Of a stretch of 64,000 bases of DNA, positions 43,933 through 53,761 are shown piece after piece. Positions within the stretch are counted from its first letter, which is position 1; every line of letters starts with the position of its first letter. Origin of the DNA: Butyricimonas muris (lineage in GTDB: Bacteria > Bacteroidota > Bacteroidia > Bacteroidales > Marinifilaceae); the NCBI RefSeq assembly GCF_046365375.1, contig NZ_JBKEIT010000011.1:62001-126000 (forward strand), read 5' to 3'. The notes beneath the pieces are model-generated. The model worked only from the letters and a program-made list of their open reading frames with translations. It was not told the origin of the DNA and ran no database searches. Made by a program: the position numbers and the translations under genes.

Positions 43933-45759
43933 TTATTTATCCAACCAATACCTCAATCCCAATAACAAGAATATCTGTTTATCCCTATTATACCCATTTT
44001 TATGTTGTAACAAAATATTTCTAATTTCTTTTCTATCCAAATAATCTAACAGTTTACTATCCTTCCCTATTAATAAATGTTCTACTTCTTCAAATGCCTC
44101 ACGAAACCAAATGTTTGTTGGAGATTGAAACCCTAACTTGGGACGATCAACGATTTCTTTCGGCAATACTAATTTTGCGTATTCCCGGTGTATAATTTTT
44201 GTTTTTCCCATGGAAACCTTATAAGACAAAGGCAAAGAATCAAGAAAATCCATCAAGTCATAATCCAATAAAGGTACTCGACATTCTACAGAAAAATTCA
44301 TTGTTATTTTATCTGTATACAATAAAAGATCATCCGGCAAATCCATACGTTGGTCTATTGCCATCATGCGTTCCGCTGAAGTTTTATAAAATTTACAATT
44401 CAATAAATTGTAATAGTATTCTATCAACTGGATGGATTTTTCTGATTTACTTCCCGTAAGAACCTCAATTTCTGTCGGAGTAAACAAACTATACACGCTT
44501 AAATAGCGACGTATATCATCTTTTATCGGTAAAGAATTAGCTCCTCTTATTAAAGATTCTTTTTTACACCCAGATAATTTAACCAAAGAAGCAACAATCT
44601 TCCAAAAAAACAAAGGATAATTTTCATGTAAGATCTCTCCTTGATAACGCCCATATCCTCCCAATGGCTCGTCTGCTCCTTGACCTGTCAAAACAACCTT
44701 CACCGTTTGCGCTGCCAATTTTGACAGGTAATACATTGGAATAAAAGAAGTTGTAGCCAATGGTTCTTCAACTATACGAGAACATTCTTCAAAAATACTA
44801 AAAAAAGAACTTGAAGAAATCTTCACAGTATGATGCTCTAATCCAAATTGTTTTGCAGTATAAGCTGCATTATCCAATTCATTTACGGCAAATTTAGAAT
44901 CGAAACCAACCGTGAAAGCTTTCAGTTTTTGCGTTGAATGTTTTATTGCAGAACTTGCAACTAATGCAGAATCTATCCCCCCGCTTAATAATATTCCTAA
45001 TTCCACATCTGACATCATTTGTCGTTCAACGGCTTTATCAAACCTCTCTCCATAAATCTTTACTGCTTCTCCAAATGATAAATCACAATATTGAACTTTA
45101 TGAATATCATAACTTAAAACATCAAATTCTATATTTCTTTCTTTTACTCTACAACACATATAGTGCCCGGGAGGTAATTTCTTTACTCCTTTAAAAAGTG
45201 TGTATGGAGATGGTACATATCTCAATGACAATAAAATCGGCAAAACATCTTGATCCAACCCAACACGCAATGCCTGTTCAAGAGGACGGATCTCAGAAGA
45301 AAACATCAATGATTTTTCGTCATAATAATAATATAATGGTTTTACTCCATACTTATCCCGTGCCAATATCAATTCTCCCGTTCTCCTTTTCCAAAAAGCA
45401 AAAGCGAATATACCGTTTAAACGGTTTAATCCTTCAACTCCATTTTCTACTAAATAATATAATAACGTTTCAGAATCGGATAATCCTCTAAAATTCTGAA
45501 ACCTTAACTGCTTTCTCAGATCTAAATGATTGTATATTTCTCCATTAAATACAAGTACATAATCTCCGCATCGACTTTCCATAGGTTGATTTCCCGCTTC
45601 AGACAATTCAACAATGGATAATCTAGTATGAGCTAAATCAATCTGATTCCTTTCAAACACGTCATGTACTATTGATTGTCTATCAGGTCCCCGATGCTTG
45701 ATTGTATTCAACAATTCAGAAGTAATCTCTCGATTTATCGCCCCCAAAATACCACACAT
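43933..45759 (-). CDS. asnB: Asparagine synthase (glutamine-hydrolysing) family
   Basis: 608 residues. Class II glutamine amidotransferase at the N-terminus with catalytic Cys2 (MCGILGAIN) and KHRGPDRQS; synthase domain with the PP-loop LSGGIDSALVA and GQGADEPLGGYGRY. AsnB homologues in polysaccharide loci probably amidate a sugar acid or related group rather than free aspartate; here uronic acid ManNAcA is a candidate. Close to homologues in exosortase-A loci. Confidence 0.88.
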   Translation of the reverse strand: MCGILGAINREITSELLNTIKHRGPDRQSIVHDVFERNQIDLAHTRLSIVELSEAGNQPMESRCGDYVLVFNGEIYNHLDLRKQLRFQNFRGLSDSETLLYYLVENGVEGLNRLNGIFAFAFWKRRTGELILARDKYGVKPLYYYYDEKSLMFSSEIRPLEQALRVGLDQDVLPILLSLRYVPSPYTLFKGVKKLPPGHYMCCRVKERNIEFDVLSYDIHKVQYCDLSFGEAVKIYGERFDKAVERQMMSDVELGILLSGGIDSALVASSAIKHSTQKLKAFTVGFDSKFAVNELDNAAYTAKQFGLEHHTVKISSSSFFSIFEECSRIVEEPLATTSFIPMYYLSKLAAQTVKVVLTGQGADEPLGGYGRYQGEILHENYPLFFWKIVASLVKLSGCKKESLIRGANSLPIKDDIRRYLSVYSLFTPTEIEVLTGSKSEKSIQLIEYYYNLLNCKFYKTSAERMMAIDQRMDLPDDLLLYTDKITMNFSVECRVPLLDYDLMDFLDSLPLSYKVSMGKTKIIHREYAKLVLPKEIVDRPKLGFQSPTNIWFREAFEEVEHLLIGKDSKLLDYLDRKEIRNILLQHKNGYNRDKQIFLLLGLRYWLDK

Positions 45760-45761
45760 AC

Positions 45762-47690
45762 TTATTTATAATTGATTATCGTTTTCAATTCATTCACCAC
45801 ACTCAAATCTATTTCTAATACAAACGTATTTGTTTCTACAACTTTGTCATAAGACGGTGAAAACCAACCTAACGATGACTTAACATCTCCTTTTATCAAT
45901 TTTCCCTCATGAAATAAATGATTTTTTATAACAATATTTTTAGTTTGCCCAACCTCTATCATCAACTCGTCATATACATGGTTCACTCGAACACTCGGAT
46001 AGAAGTGTAAATAGAAAAAAGCTCTCAGTCCTCCCTGTCCTTTTATTGAATCTTCTATACACACTTGTTTCTCTTCAATCCTTATATTTCTTTTATGCAA
46101 TACATTCATCCCCTTTCTCACGTATCCATCATGCCAAGCCGTACAATAAACCATATTTCTTTCTGCTGAATATGCTTCTATGTGTACATTCGGGTTACTC
46201 ATCCAAAACATTCCCGTTCCTAAAATAGCTTGATCTTTTCCTTCAACAGCTATGGTATTATGAGAATGCACACCATGAAAATAATCTCTTAGCCTGCGAT
46301 ATTTTATATTATATTGATACGAACCAGTGTCTACCAATATGGGATTTCTCTCGTAATAAAATTGAAAACTCAATATATCCGAATGCCCGTGTGACATAGT
46401 TGGCAACAAACCAATTTGCCCCACATCAAATAACAAATCAATTTTATCATCCGAATAACGAAAATATCCGGAATCATTATACAATGTCATTTTAGTTGAT
46501 TTTCGAGGAACTGTCCTTTTACAAGAAAAATATCTCGTAAAACCCTCCATCCCCAACAACACATAATTTCTTAAATCAAAATGATAATTATCTTCAACCC
46601 TTTTCCCAAACAACACTCCAAAATCATTTAACATGGATTCATAGATATCAAATGAACCATCAGGATAAGGATAAATCAATTGAGCATCATCATTATCACC
46701 TACATGTATAAATACCCCATTTGACACCTTCATATCGCTCAGGAAAGAATAAGCATTTTCAATTCGTTCTTTAACTTCATTTTTCCAAATTAAACCTGTC
46801 CGTTGACAAAACAAAAACGACATCATAAACAAATTCAAATATGAAGCTTGATAACGAGTTGCTTGTTCTTTATTAAAACCATCCTTATGAATTAATCTTA
46901 ATACCTCTTCTTGTAATTCTTGAAAACACGCTTCTAAATCTTGTTTTGAATGTTCAAAATCAAACGATGCAGTAATTGCTATTAATCCTGCCAACTCACC
47001 TACATGATGATTTCCTTTAGAAGAATAAAGGGAAAGATGCGATTTTAGAAATCTATAATGTAATTCTATCAGATCATTGAAAAATACACTAAATGACCTA
47101 TCATCATCCACTAAATCCAATAAACTCTTGAAAACAATTAAATTTATTGCACGAATTCCAACAACATTACCAGACTTCCAAGCAACATTATATAGAAAAG
47201 GATTTTGTTTATACCATTCTTTTAATGTACACTTTAATTTCCCAATTCCATCAATATCATTATTTGCAATATAATTAGCGACCAAAGGAACCAATTGATA
47301 CAAACGTGAAAGTTCATATATATATTTTACTTCTCCTTGAGAATAATCAAAATCATTTATCTCATGCACAAAGCGAGATTTACAAACCATCTTATTCTTA
47401 GCATCATAATTCCAATTCGTGTGATGCACAATATCATCAATGACAGTATTCAATAATTTAAATACATAAATATTGCCAAATGACTGATGAACAATTCTAC
47501 TAATATCATCTCGTGAATAATATTCTTTCAACAAATATTTCCATCTAAAATTATGCTTTAAAGGAGGATTTTTAGCCCATTTTTTATCCCGCCAATGATA
47601 TTGAATTTGTTGATTAACCCTATAAATTTCTTCATAAGGATGTTGCATTATACGCCATCTATCAAATAACCATCTAAGCTGATACATCAT
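45762..47690 (-). CDS. Heparinase II/III family protein
   Basis: 642 residues. Helical N-terminal half (alpha/alpha toroid; WRYLL-like start, YSSKGNHHVGELAGLIAI with the Asn-His-His) and a beta-sandwich C-terminal half with MSHGHSDILSFQFYYERNPILVDTGSYQYN, quoted up to DILSFQFYYE, and HSHNTIAVEG. These are the catalytic and metal-site features of Hepar_II_III lyases. There is no signal peptide. In polysaccharide operons such proteins may trim or modify uronate-containing chains. It overlaps the pyruvyl transferase gene by 17 nt. Confidence 0.85.
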   Translation of the reverse strand: MMYQLRWLFDRWRIMQHPYEEIYRVNQQIQYHWRDKKWAKNPPLKHNFRWKYLLKEYYSRDDISRIVHQSFGNIYVFKLLNTVIDDIVHHTNWNYDAKNKMVCKSRFVHEINDFDYSQGEVKYIYELSRLYQLVPLVANYIANNDIDGIGKLKCTLKEWYKQNPFLYNVAWKSGNVVGIRAINLIVFKSLLDLVDDDRSFSVFFNDLIELHYRFLKSHLSLYSSKGNHHVGELAGLIAITASFDFEHSKQDLEACFQELQEEVLRLIHKDGFNKEQATRYQASYLNLFMMSFLFCQRTGLIWKNEVKERIENAYSFLSDMKVSNGVFIHVGDNDDAQLIYPYPDGSFDIYESMLNDFGVLFGKRVEDNYHFDLRNYVLLGMEGFTRYFSCKRTVPRKSTKMTLYNDSGYFRYSDDKIDLLFDVGQIGLLPTMSHGHSDILSFQFYYERNPILVDTGSYQYNIKYRRLRDYFHGVHSHNTIAVEGKDQAILGTGMFWMSNPNVHIEAYSAERNMVYCTAWHDGYVRKGMNVLHKRNIRIEEKQVCIEDSIKGQGGLRAFFYLHFYPSVRVNHVYDELMIEVGQTKNIVIKNHLFHEGKLIKGDVKSSLGWFSPSYDKVVETNTFVLEIDLSVVNELKTIINYK

Positions 47691-48933
47691 TCAACAATTT
47701 ATACAATAATTCATTGTTACGTTTCACCTTTTCTTTTACGAGTCTATATTTCTTCTCTAACTCACATCTTACGTCCATTCGTCGTTCAAGCAATTCTCGA
47801 AAGAGAGGCATTAAAACATTAACTGACAACTGGCTCATCGGAATCGCGTATCTTTCCACCCCGAACATCTTCATAAATTCTGTGGATTTCTGTTGGTATG
47901 AAATTGATAACGTCGGAGTAAAACTTTTTAAACCGTAAACGACAGAATGCGTTTTCGTTCCTATAAAAACATCTACCTTGGCTATCAAATTAGCAGTTTC
48001 TATAGAATTCAAATCTCCATCGATTACTCTTATTCGCTCTCTGTGTTTTACTTCATTTATCATCTCTCGGGCAATCTTTCTATCCCCCTCGCTAAAACTC
48101 TTATCCTCCATTGGAATAACAAGTACTTGACAGTTAAATTCCGCCAAAATAGCATCAAAAATATTAGCCATTAGCTTCACGTATACCTCTTTTGAGAAAT
48201 AATGTTTAAAATAAATATGATGTATTGTTACTCCCACTATAAAATCCGCCTCCCCACATTCAATAAAATCCTCTATTCGTATCCGGTCATCTACAGGAAC
48301 TGGAGTCATAAAAACCGTTTCAGCCGTGACCTCACAATTTTTCTTATTATATTCTGCCAATGAATTACTTTCCCTCAATGTCACACAATCACATTTTGAT
48401 AATACTCTATTAGCCAAAATTCGTTCAATCTTACCAGCACAACCTTTATACGGGCCTACTGTTTGAGCATAAACCATCGTCTTCTTTCCCAGTAATTGAG
48501 CAAACCTCATAGCGTAATAATGAGATAAATTATTTATTAACGAATTAAAAGAGGTAAAAAAATGCCCGCCGGGCAGAACGATTACATCCGCTTTCAAATA
48601 ATTAGAGATAGTTTTTCGCTTTCGATATGGCAATGGCAATTTAATACCACACTTATAAAAAAATAAAATAAAGATGGAATAGAAAAACCAAATCACTTCT
48701 TTTAATAATTCATATATCATCAAAAATGTTGAAGAAGCCTGCCTTGCTTTCCAAACACTGAAAAGATATTCTCCTGTTTGAACATTATATTCTTTTTCCG
48801 CTTTATCAACATCAAAAGCAGTGACAACAACCTCATATCCATCTTCACGAAAAGCATCGATCATTGTCTGAGCTACTGAATTATCCCCTTTATTTGCATT
48901 ATAACATTGTATCAACAAGATATTCTTAGCCAT
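47674..48933 (-). CDS. Polysaccharide pyruvyl transferase family protein
   Basis: 419 residues. LIQCYNANKGDNSVAQTMIDAF at the start, VIVLPGGHFFTSF in the first domain and DVFIGTKTHSVVYGLK plus LSISYQQKSTEFMKMFG near the C-terminus, all in part, are typical of CsaB/WcaK-like enzymes that place a pyruvate ketal from PEP on a sugar. A hydrophobic stretch (about 72-92) suggests membrane contact. Often next to FrhB-type genes, as here. Confidence 0.88.
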   Translation of the reverse strand: MAKNILLIQCYNANKGDNSVAQTMIDAFREDGYEVVVTAFDVDKAEKEYNVQTGEYLFSVWKARQASSTFLMIYELLKEVIWFFYSIFILFFYKCGIKLPLPYRKRKTISNYLKADVIVLPGGHFFTSFNSLINNLSHYYAMRFAQLLGKKTMVYAQTVGPYKGCAGKIERILANRVLSKCDCVTLRESNSLAEYNKKNCEVTAETVFMTPVPVDDRIRIEDFIECGEADFIVGVTIHHIYFKHYFSKEVYVKLMANIFDAILAEFNCQVLVIPMEDKSFSEGDRKIAREMINEVKHRERIRVIDGDLNSIETANLIAKVDVFIGTKTHSVVYGLKSFTPTLSISYQQKSTEFMKMFGVERYAIPMSQLSVNVLMPLFRELLERRMDVRCELEKKYRLVKEKVKRNNELLYKLLNDVSA

Positions 48934-50177
48934 TTTATAGAAAGATATTTGATTACTTTACACATGAATAAAACTCCGTTATTAATTCCTTTTGTACCCA
49001 ACAACAATTTATATGTTCGTTCAAAATACACGAACAAATAAATAAAGAACAAGCCTACAAAAGAATTTGATTTCAAAAAATGTATATTAGCATATACTCC
49101 CTTTCTCAAAACAATCTTGTTTTTATATCCATTTACAATCAATTTTTCTTTAAATACAGCGTGATTTGCTTGCACGAAATCCGCTAATTCTTCCTTTTGC
49201 AAGGATACTATCTCTTTTGCAGACATCTCACCAACGATAGCTTCAGCTCTTTCTGTACGAACAAGCACTAGATTACGTCCTATCTTATCTTGTCCAAACT
49301 TAGGCAACCATGCATCACAAACTGAAATATCAGCTTCGTATCCGGTAGCATCCACGCAATGGGAACATCCATCCGGGGTAAATAATGAAGAAGATAAAAC
49401 CATTCCCCAAGAATATTTATTTCCGTGTACGATTTTGCGTTCACAATCATCACACACCTTTATTTTCAAAAAACCGGGCCATCCCTCTCCTCTATTACGA
49501 ATCAATTTCACGTCTTCTTTCCTTATTCCCAAATGTCTCAAAGAATATTCATACCCTTTCAATGAAGGTGTGTGTCCACATACTAAACTAATTTTCAAGA
49601 AAAATTTGCCATTCAATTTTTTCCACACCTTCTCCAAGTTACTCAACATTTGAATATGACAAGGTAATCCGACAACAGCCACTCTTTCACATGAAACCTC
49701 CAACAATTCACTCACGATGCTACCATAAGAAGTCGGTGCATAAACCGAACCCTTGGAAGCTAACACCTCCTCTTTAGTAAAACAAATCCTCAATTTAGAA
49801 CGTAACGGAAATTTTTCATCTCGTGTTGCAGCAATAACCGCATCGACATATTTATTATCCAGCAAAAAAATCAAAAACGATGTTGTAAATCCCCCGGACG
49901 CACAATCATAACGCAAGTCTTTATCATTAGAATAACCACTATAGATAGTCCTATACTCTCCAACTAACAAACAACCTGAATTATTACACCATGTATAAAC
50001 CGGACAAATCTTCTGACATAACCCACAATCCACACATTTGCTTTCATCTATTTGAGTAACGTAAAATCCCTTCTCCTTATCAAATAAGGTTCTAATACAT
50101 TTCTGTGGACAAATTTCACCACATCCTCCACATCCTGTACATAATCGATTTTCGATAACCGAACGAATATTTCTCAT
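48912..50177 (-). CDS. FrhB-type Fe-S reductase, Coenzyme F420 hydrogenase beta-like
   Basis: 421 residues. Two [4Fe-4S] ferredoxin motifs: CTGCGGCGEICPQKC and CVDCGLCQKICPVY. The FrhB/FdhB domains follow (YDCASGGFTTSFLIFLL, VVGLPCHIQML, NRGEGWPGFLKI). F420 itself is not expected in Bacteroidota; such proteins regularly accompany pyruvyl transferases in polysaccharide loci and may carry out a flavin-dependent redox step on a sugar or donor. The C-terminal 40 residues are hydrophobic-basic. Confidence 0.88.
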   Translation of the reverse strand: MRNIRSVIENRLCTGCGGCGEICPQKCIRTLFDKEKGFYVTQIDESKCVDCGLCQKICPVYTWCNNSGCLLVGEYRTIYSGYSNDKDLRYDCASGGFTTSFLIFLLDNKYVDAVIAATRDEKFPLRSKLRICFTKEEVLASKGSVYAPTSYGSIVSELLEVSCERVAVVGLPCHIQMLSNLEKVWKKLNGKFFLKISLVCGHTPSLKGYEYSLRHLGIRKEDVKLIRNRGEGWPGFLKIKVCDDCERKIVHGNKYSWGMVLSSSLFTPDGCSHCVDATGYEADISVCDAWLPKFGQDKIGRNLVLVRTERAEAIVGEMSAKEIVSLQKEELADFVQANHAVFKEKLIVNGYKNKIVLRKGVYANIHFLKSNSFVGLFFIYLFVYFERTYKLLLGTKGINNGVLFMCKVIKYLSIKWLRISC

Positions 50178-50190
50178 CTAATCAACACTT

Positions 50191-51240
50191 TCACAAACTC
50201 TTATAAAAATCAACAACCGTTTGCTCTGAATATCTCTCCAATACTATTTTCCGAGGAGCATATAAATCATAATTCTCTATTATTTTTATAATAGCTTTTT
50301 CAAATTCCTCAACATCCCTCTTTTTATCTTTTGTATATTTCACTAACTCTCCTGATACTCCAGAAATCACAAATTCAGAAAAAGCACATATATCATATGT
50401 AATTACAGGAATACCACAACTCATAGCCTCTAAAGCCACTAGCCCTAAACTCTCGCTTTTGGAGGGCATTAACAAAATATCAACTGAATGATAAAAATTA
50501 GGCATTAAAGATTTAGGACACTTATCAACCACAGATAAAGGTATTTCCTCTTTCGCAAATAAATTAAGAAAACAAGAAGCATCTCTCCCGTATTTTATTA
50601 CTCTGTAGGAAATAATTTTTGAGGTTTTCTTTTTCAAATAAACATAACTCTTCAAAACACCCTCCAAAATATCTACTCCTTTTCCCATTGTTAAAGATGA
50701 AGCATAACCAATTACAAACTCATTCCTACCAGACGATTTCTCCTCTAAATTAAATAAATCCGTATTTACTCCTCCACTAGGAGAAACCTTAACATTCTCA
50801 TCAACAACCTCTAAAATATCCTTCACTCGTTCTTTAAAATAACATGAAGGGGCTATATGACAACACTCTTTAACCCTAGGCTTCAACATTCTTAACATAT
50901 TCTGAACAAAAAATGTCTTACCCACTAGCTCATTTCCATGCCAATGTATATATATTTTTTTTCTATATTTCCTTTTTCTAAAAAACAGAGGAAAAGCGAA
51001 GGGAGCATGATTTACATAGAGAATATCATACGGGGCTAATCTCACCCTTAACAAACACCACCAAAACTTCAAATAAGCCCAAATTTTAGCTAAAGAGCCC
51101 AAATTATGTAATCGAAGAACCAACAAATCAACTTGAAAGCCAGCATTCAATAAACACTGATACATCGTTTTCACATATGTCGAATAATTCGGTAATTCTT
51201 CGGTTGGATAACCATTATTAATAAATAATATTCTCTTCAT
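50191..51240 (-). CDS. Family 4 glycosyltransferase
   Basis: 349 residues from ATG 51240 (MKRILFINNGYPTEELPN). GT-B fold: donor-site segment SVDILLMPSKSESLGLVALEAMSCGIPVI has the E-x7-E motif (ESLGLVALE), quoted as MPSKSESLGLVALEAM. The acceptor half contains IYIHWHGNELVGKTF. Retaining enzyme that adds one sugar of the repeat unit; the sugar cannot be told. Codons are AT-rich like its neighbours. Confidence 0.9.
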   Translation of the reverse strand: MKRILFINNGYPTEELPNYSTYVKTMYQCLLNAGFQVDLLVLRLHNLGSLAKIWAYLKFWWCLLRVRLAPYDILYVNHAPFAFPLFFRKRKYRKKIYIHWHGNELVGKTFFVQNMLRMLKPRVKECCHIAPSCYFKERVKDILEVVDENVKVSPSGGVNTDLFNLEEKSSGRNEFVIGYASSLTMGKGVDILEGVLKSYVYLKKKTSKIISYRVIKYGRDASCFLNLFAKEEIPLSVVDKCPKSLMPNFYHSVDILLMPSKSESLGLVALEAMSCGIPVITYDICAFSEFVISGVSGELVKYTKDKKRDVEEFEKAIIKIIENYDLYAPRKIVLERYSEQTVVDFYKSL

Positions 51241-51248
51241 ACGAACCA

Positions 51249-52112
51249 CTATTTGAATAATAACTTTAATTTAGCTATCGGATTAAACAAAAACTTTAAT
51301 CCATCAACCACCAATACAGAATCACGTTTGTTCAAGGTGTGAAAACCAAATTTATAAGGTTGTACTGCCATATATCGTTTAACAACCTTTTCTTGAAAAG
51401 GTTCAAAAGAATTCAACATATTAATAGTACATCCTTCACCATAAGAACTAGTACATATTTGAGCAGCTCTATACAAATTTCCTCCAATAGTAAATATTCC
51501 TCCTGCACATCTTCCAGCAGAAACATCCGACTTTACTGCATTCTCTCCTACTTTCATATAATCTCCCAAAAAAGAAGATGCACAAAAACAATACAAATCA
51601 GAATTTACATTTTTCCCTTCTTGTGTACACAATAAATAATACGTTTCCCGGAATTTATATATTACAGGATCTACAGCAGGAAAATCCAACAACACCTTCA
51701 CAAATTCCAGTTCTTTCGCAATAGTATTATAACGATAAACACTCAATTTCCCACTCGCAGCATTTTCCGGTAAAACAAAAACCTCCCCTTTTTCTTCAAT
51801 AATAAATGGAAAGGATAAATGAGTGGCTAACTCTAATATAACTTTCCTTTCAAGTAATTGAGTTGTCTTTCGGTCTATCACCAATAATGTTATAACCCCT
51901 CTCCACTCTGAATAAAAAAATTCTTCAACAAGAACTTCAACAAAATCTTCATTAACCGATAATAAAAAAGGATCTGCAAAAAAACGATCTCGATAAGAAT
52001 GCTTCAACCAAGAAATCCTTGCTAAAGAAAAATCTGTATCAATAAAAGAAGTTAATCCGATATTCCAATGGAACAAACTACTTTTCACATACAATTTTTG
52101 AAAAATGTCCAT
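51249..52112 (-). CDS. Beta-propeller sugar protein, GINT1 N-domain-like
   Basis: 287 residues. WNIGLTSF near the start, then RFFADPFLL, EVLVEEFFYSEWRGVITLL, and repeated beta-blade segments ending QPYKFGFHTLNKRDS. This resembles the five-bladed, GH43-like N-terminal domain of inositolphosphorylceramide glucosaminyltransferase, also common as a separate protein in bacterial polysaccharide loci. It may be a catalytic accessory for an acyl/formyl or glycosyl transfer. Its start overlaps the FemAB-like stop by one nt (TAATG). Confidence 0.6.
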   Translation of the reverse strand: MDIFQKLYVKSSLFHWNIGLTSFIDTDFSLARISWLKHSYRDRFFADPFLLSVNEDFVEVLVEEFFYSEWRGVITLLVIDRKTTQLLERKVILELATHLSFPFIIEEKGEVFVLPENAASGKLSVYRYNTIAKELEFVKVLLDFPAVDPVIYKFRETYYLLCTQEGKNVNSDLYCFCASSFLGDYMKVGENAVKSDVSAGRCAGGIFTIGGNLYRAAQICTSSYGEGCTINMLNSFEPFQEKVVKRYMAVQPYKFGFHTLNKRDSVLVVDGLKFLFNPIAKLKLLFK

Positions 52113-53089
52113 TAGAATCTTTGAAGTTTTAAATTCAACATGCTGAAAAATAACATTTCAATAAATTTACTATTTGCCAATACCCATTCCCCGTTATAAT
52201 GAACTTCTGGAGCTCCAACATATGCTTTAAATTCATAAACGCTATTAGAAGAACGTTTTCCGGGTCCTATTCTCCCAAAATCAAACCTTTTCACTCCCTG
52301 CTTTTTTAAATAAGACAATATTGATTCTATCATAAAATAAGTGGTTCCATGTATTTCTCTACTTAAATTAAAATTAGCAGCTATGGTATCATATGAAAAA
52401 TCTCCTTGTACGTAAACAATTCTTGCACAAATAGGAATACTATCTTTTGTATACACAAAAAATAATTTCATTCGAGTATCCAATAGTAAACAAGAGAGAG
52501 CATCATTAGATAACTCATACCCTAACTTTTTAGTTTGGGATAATTCTCTAAACATTTCACAAACGATCTCAATATCGTTCTTCGTCGGTTTTTCTATATA
52601 TTTAAAAACCAATTCATTCTTAATCCCTTGCCTTACTTTTTTTCTCCAATTTTTTGTTCTTTCCATATCAATATCTAAATCCACTAGAATAGACAAAGGA
52701 CACACACTTTGAACTAGTGGACGAACATATCCTGCTTGACGAATCCCGATCTCATAATCTACACTATACAAGTCAGAACTCGATACCCATACAAAAAAGT
52801 ACTTACCCCGAGAGTACTCCGCAATATCATTATAAAATTTTTGTATTTGTATTCTTGTAATATTTTTCTTTTTAGCTTCACCCTTTATCTGTAGAATACT
52901 TCCCAAAAAAGAAAGTTTGCGTATCATCCCCCAAGCACAAATCATGGTTTCATCTTCTTGGTCAATAAAATATAAAACTTTCTCTTTTTTTAAAGCAAGT
53001 TGATAATCATGCCATCCTTTTGACTGATCAAAAGAAATATATGACATTCTTGTTTGTTTTTCAAAAAAAACAGTTTCATTGACAAGCAT
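52112..53089 (-). CDS. FemAB/GNAT-fold acyltransferase
   Basis: 325 residues with a double GNAT fold. The C-terminal half shows IHGTTYFMIESILSYLKKQG, KRFDFGRIGPGKRSSNSVYEFK (in part) and YVGAPEVHY, the pattern of FemAB-type aminoacyl/acyl transferases found in exosortase-A polysaccharide operons. The substrate is probably an amino sugar in the repeat unit. Confidence 0.75.
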   Translation of the reverse strand: MLVNETVFFEKQTRMSYISFDQSKGWHDYQLALKKEKVLYFIDQEDETMICAWGMIRKLSFLGSILQIKGEAKKKNITRIQIQKFYNDIAEYSRGKYFFVWVSSSDLYSVDYEIGIRQAGYVRPLVQSVCPLSILVDLDIDMERTKNWRKKVRQGIKNELVFKYIEKPTKNDIEIVCEMFRELSQTKKLGYELSNDALSCLLLDTRMKLFFVYTKDSIPICARIVYVQGDFSYDTIAANFNLSREIHGTTYFMIESILSYLKKQGVKRFDFGRIGPGKRSSNSVYEFKAYVGAPEVHYNGEWVLANSKFIEMLFFSMLNLKLQRF

Positions 53090-53107
53090 AATAATTTCTT
53101 CTAATTT

Positions 53108-53737
53108 CTATATAATTTTTTTTGAACAAATCTCTTTACCTCCGATATTCCACAACGTGAATTTTTTCTTTATTTCCAACCCAGATTTAATTTGAGTTTT
53201 CAATGCTGGAACATTGTGGCGTACAACGAAAACATATATATTCTTTATATTATTTTGATAACAATACTTTATCCGAAAGTCATTTATTAAATGATGATAT
53301 CCTTTTCCCCTAAAACCGAATTGCGTATAATCATCAAATAATAATGCTGAAGAATATGGTAAATCAAAATTAAAAGTAGTAGTTATTTCCATACGTTTTA
53401 AACTAAGCCAAGCAAAACAAGCTAATTTTCCATCTTCAAACACCCCAAACCCTTTCATTGTTTTATCTTGAAATCTCTCCTCGTAAATCCGTTTTTTTTC
53501 TTTTGTAAAAAAAGAAGCATCTATATCCCTAGCAAAATCGGATAACTTAAGTAGTCGCACCTCTACTCTTTCTGGTAACACAATCACTTTATTCCTTGAT
53601 TTTATGGACATCAAATAATATGTATTCCACGAAATACAAAATAGCTTTCTAAAAACAAATTTTAGGCCTAAGCCTATAGCATTCTTTATTCCATACAATT
53701 CTACTTTCTTTCTAAAAACCAAAAAAATATTTCTCAT
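53108..53737 (-). CDS. GNAT-like acyltransferase of the polysaccharide locus
   Basis: 209 residues. The core CFAWLSLKRMEITTTF, LLFDDYTQFGFRGKGYHHLIN (acetyl-CoA loop RGKGYH) and NIKNIYVFVVRHNVPALKTQIKSGLEIKKKF (in part) is a GNAT domain with an extended N-terminal region. Likely acetylates a sugar amino group. Very AT-rich. Confidence 0.7.
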   Translation of the reverse strand: MRNIFLVFRKKVELYGIKNAIGLGLKFVFRKLFCISWNTYYLMSIKSRNKVIVLPERVEVRLLKLSDFARDIDASFFTKEKKRIYEERFQDKTMKGFGVFEDGKLACFAWLSLKRMEITTTFNFDLPYSSALLFDDYTQFGFRGKGYHHLINDFRIKYCYQNNIKNIYVFVVRHNVPALKTQIKSGLEIKKKFTLWNIGGKEICSKKII

Positions 53738-53761
53738 AAATTAAATAAAAAACATTCACAT

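Noticed and set aside
48912..50177. F420-dependent metabolism
   Set aside because: FrhB-type proteins are frequent in polysaccharide loci of bacteria that lack F420, and no F420 synthesis gene is present here.
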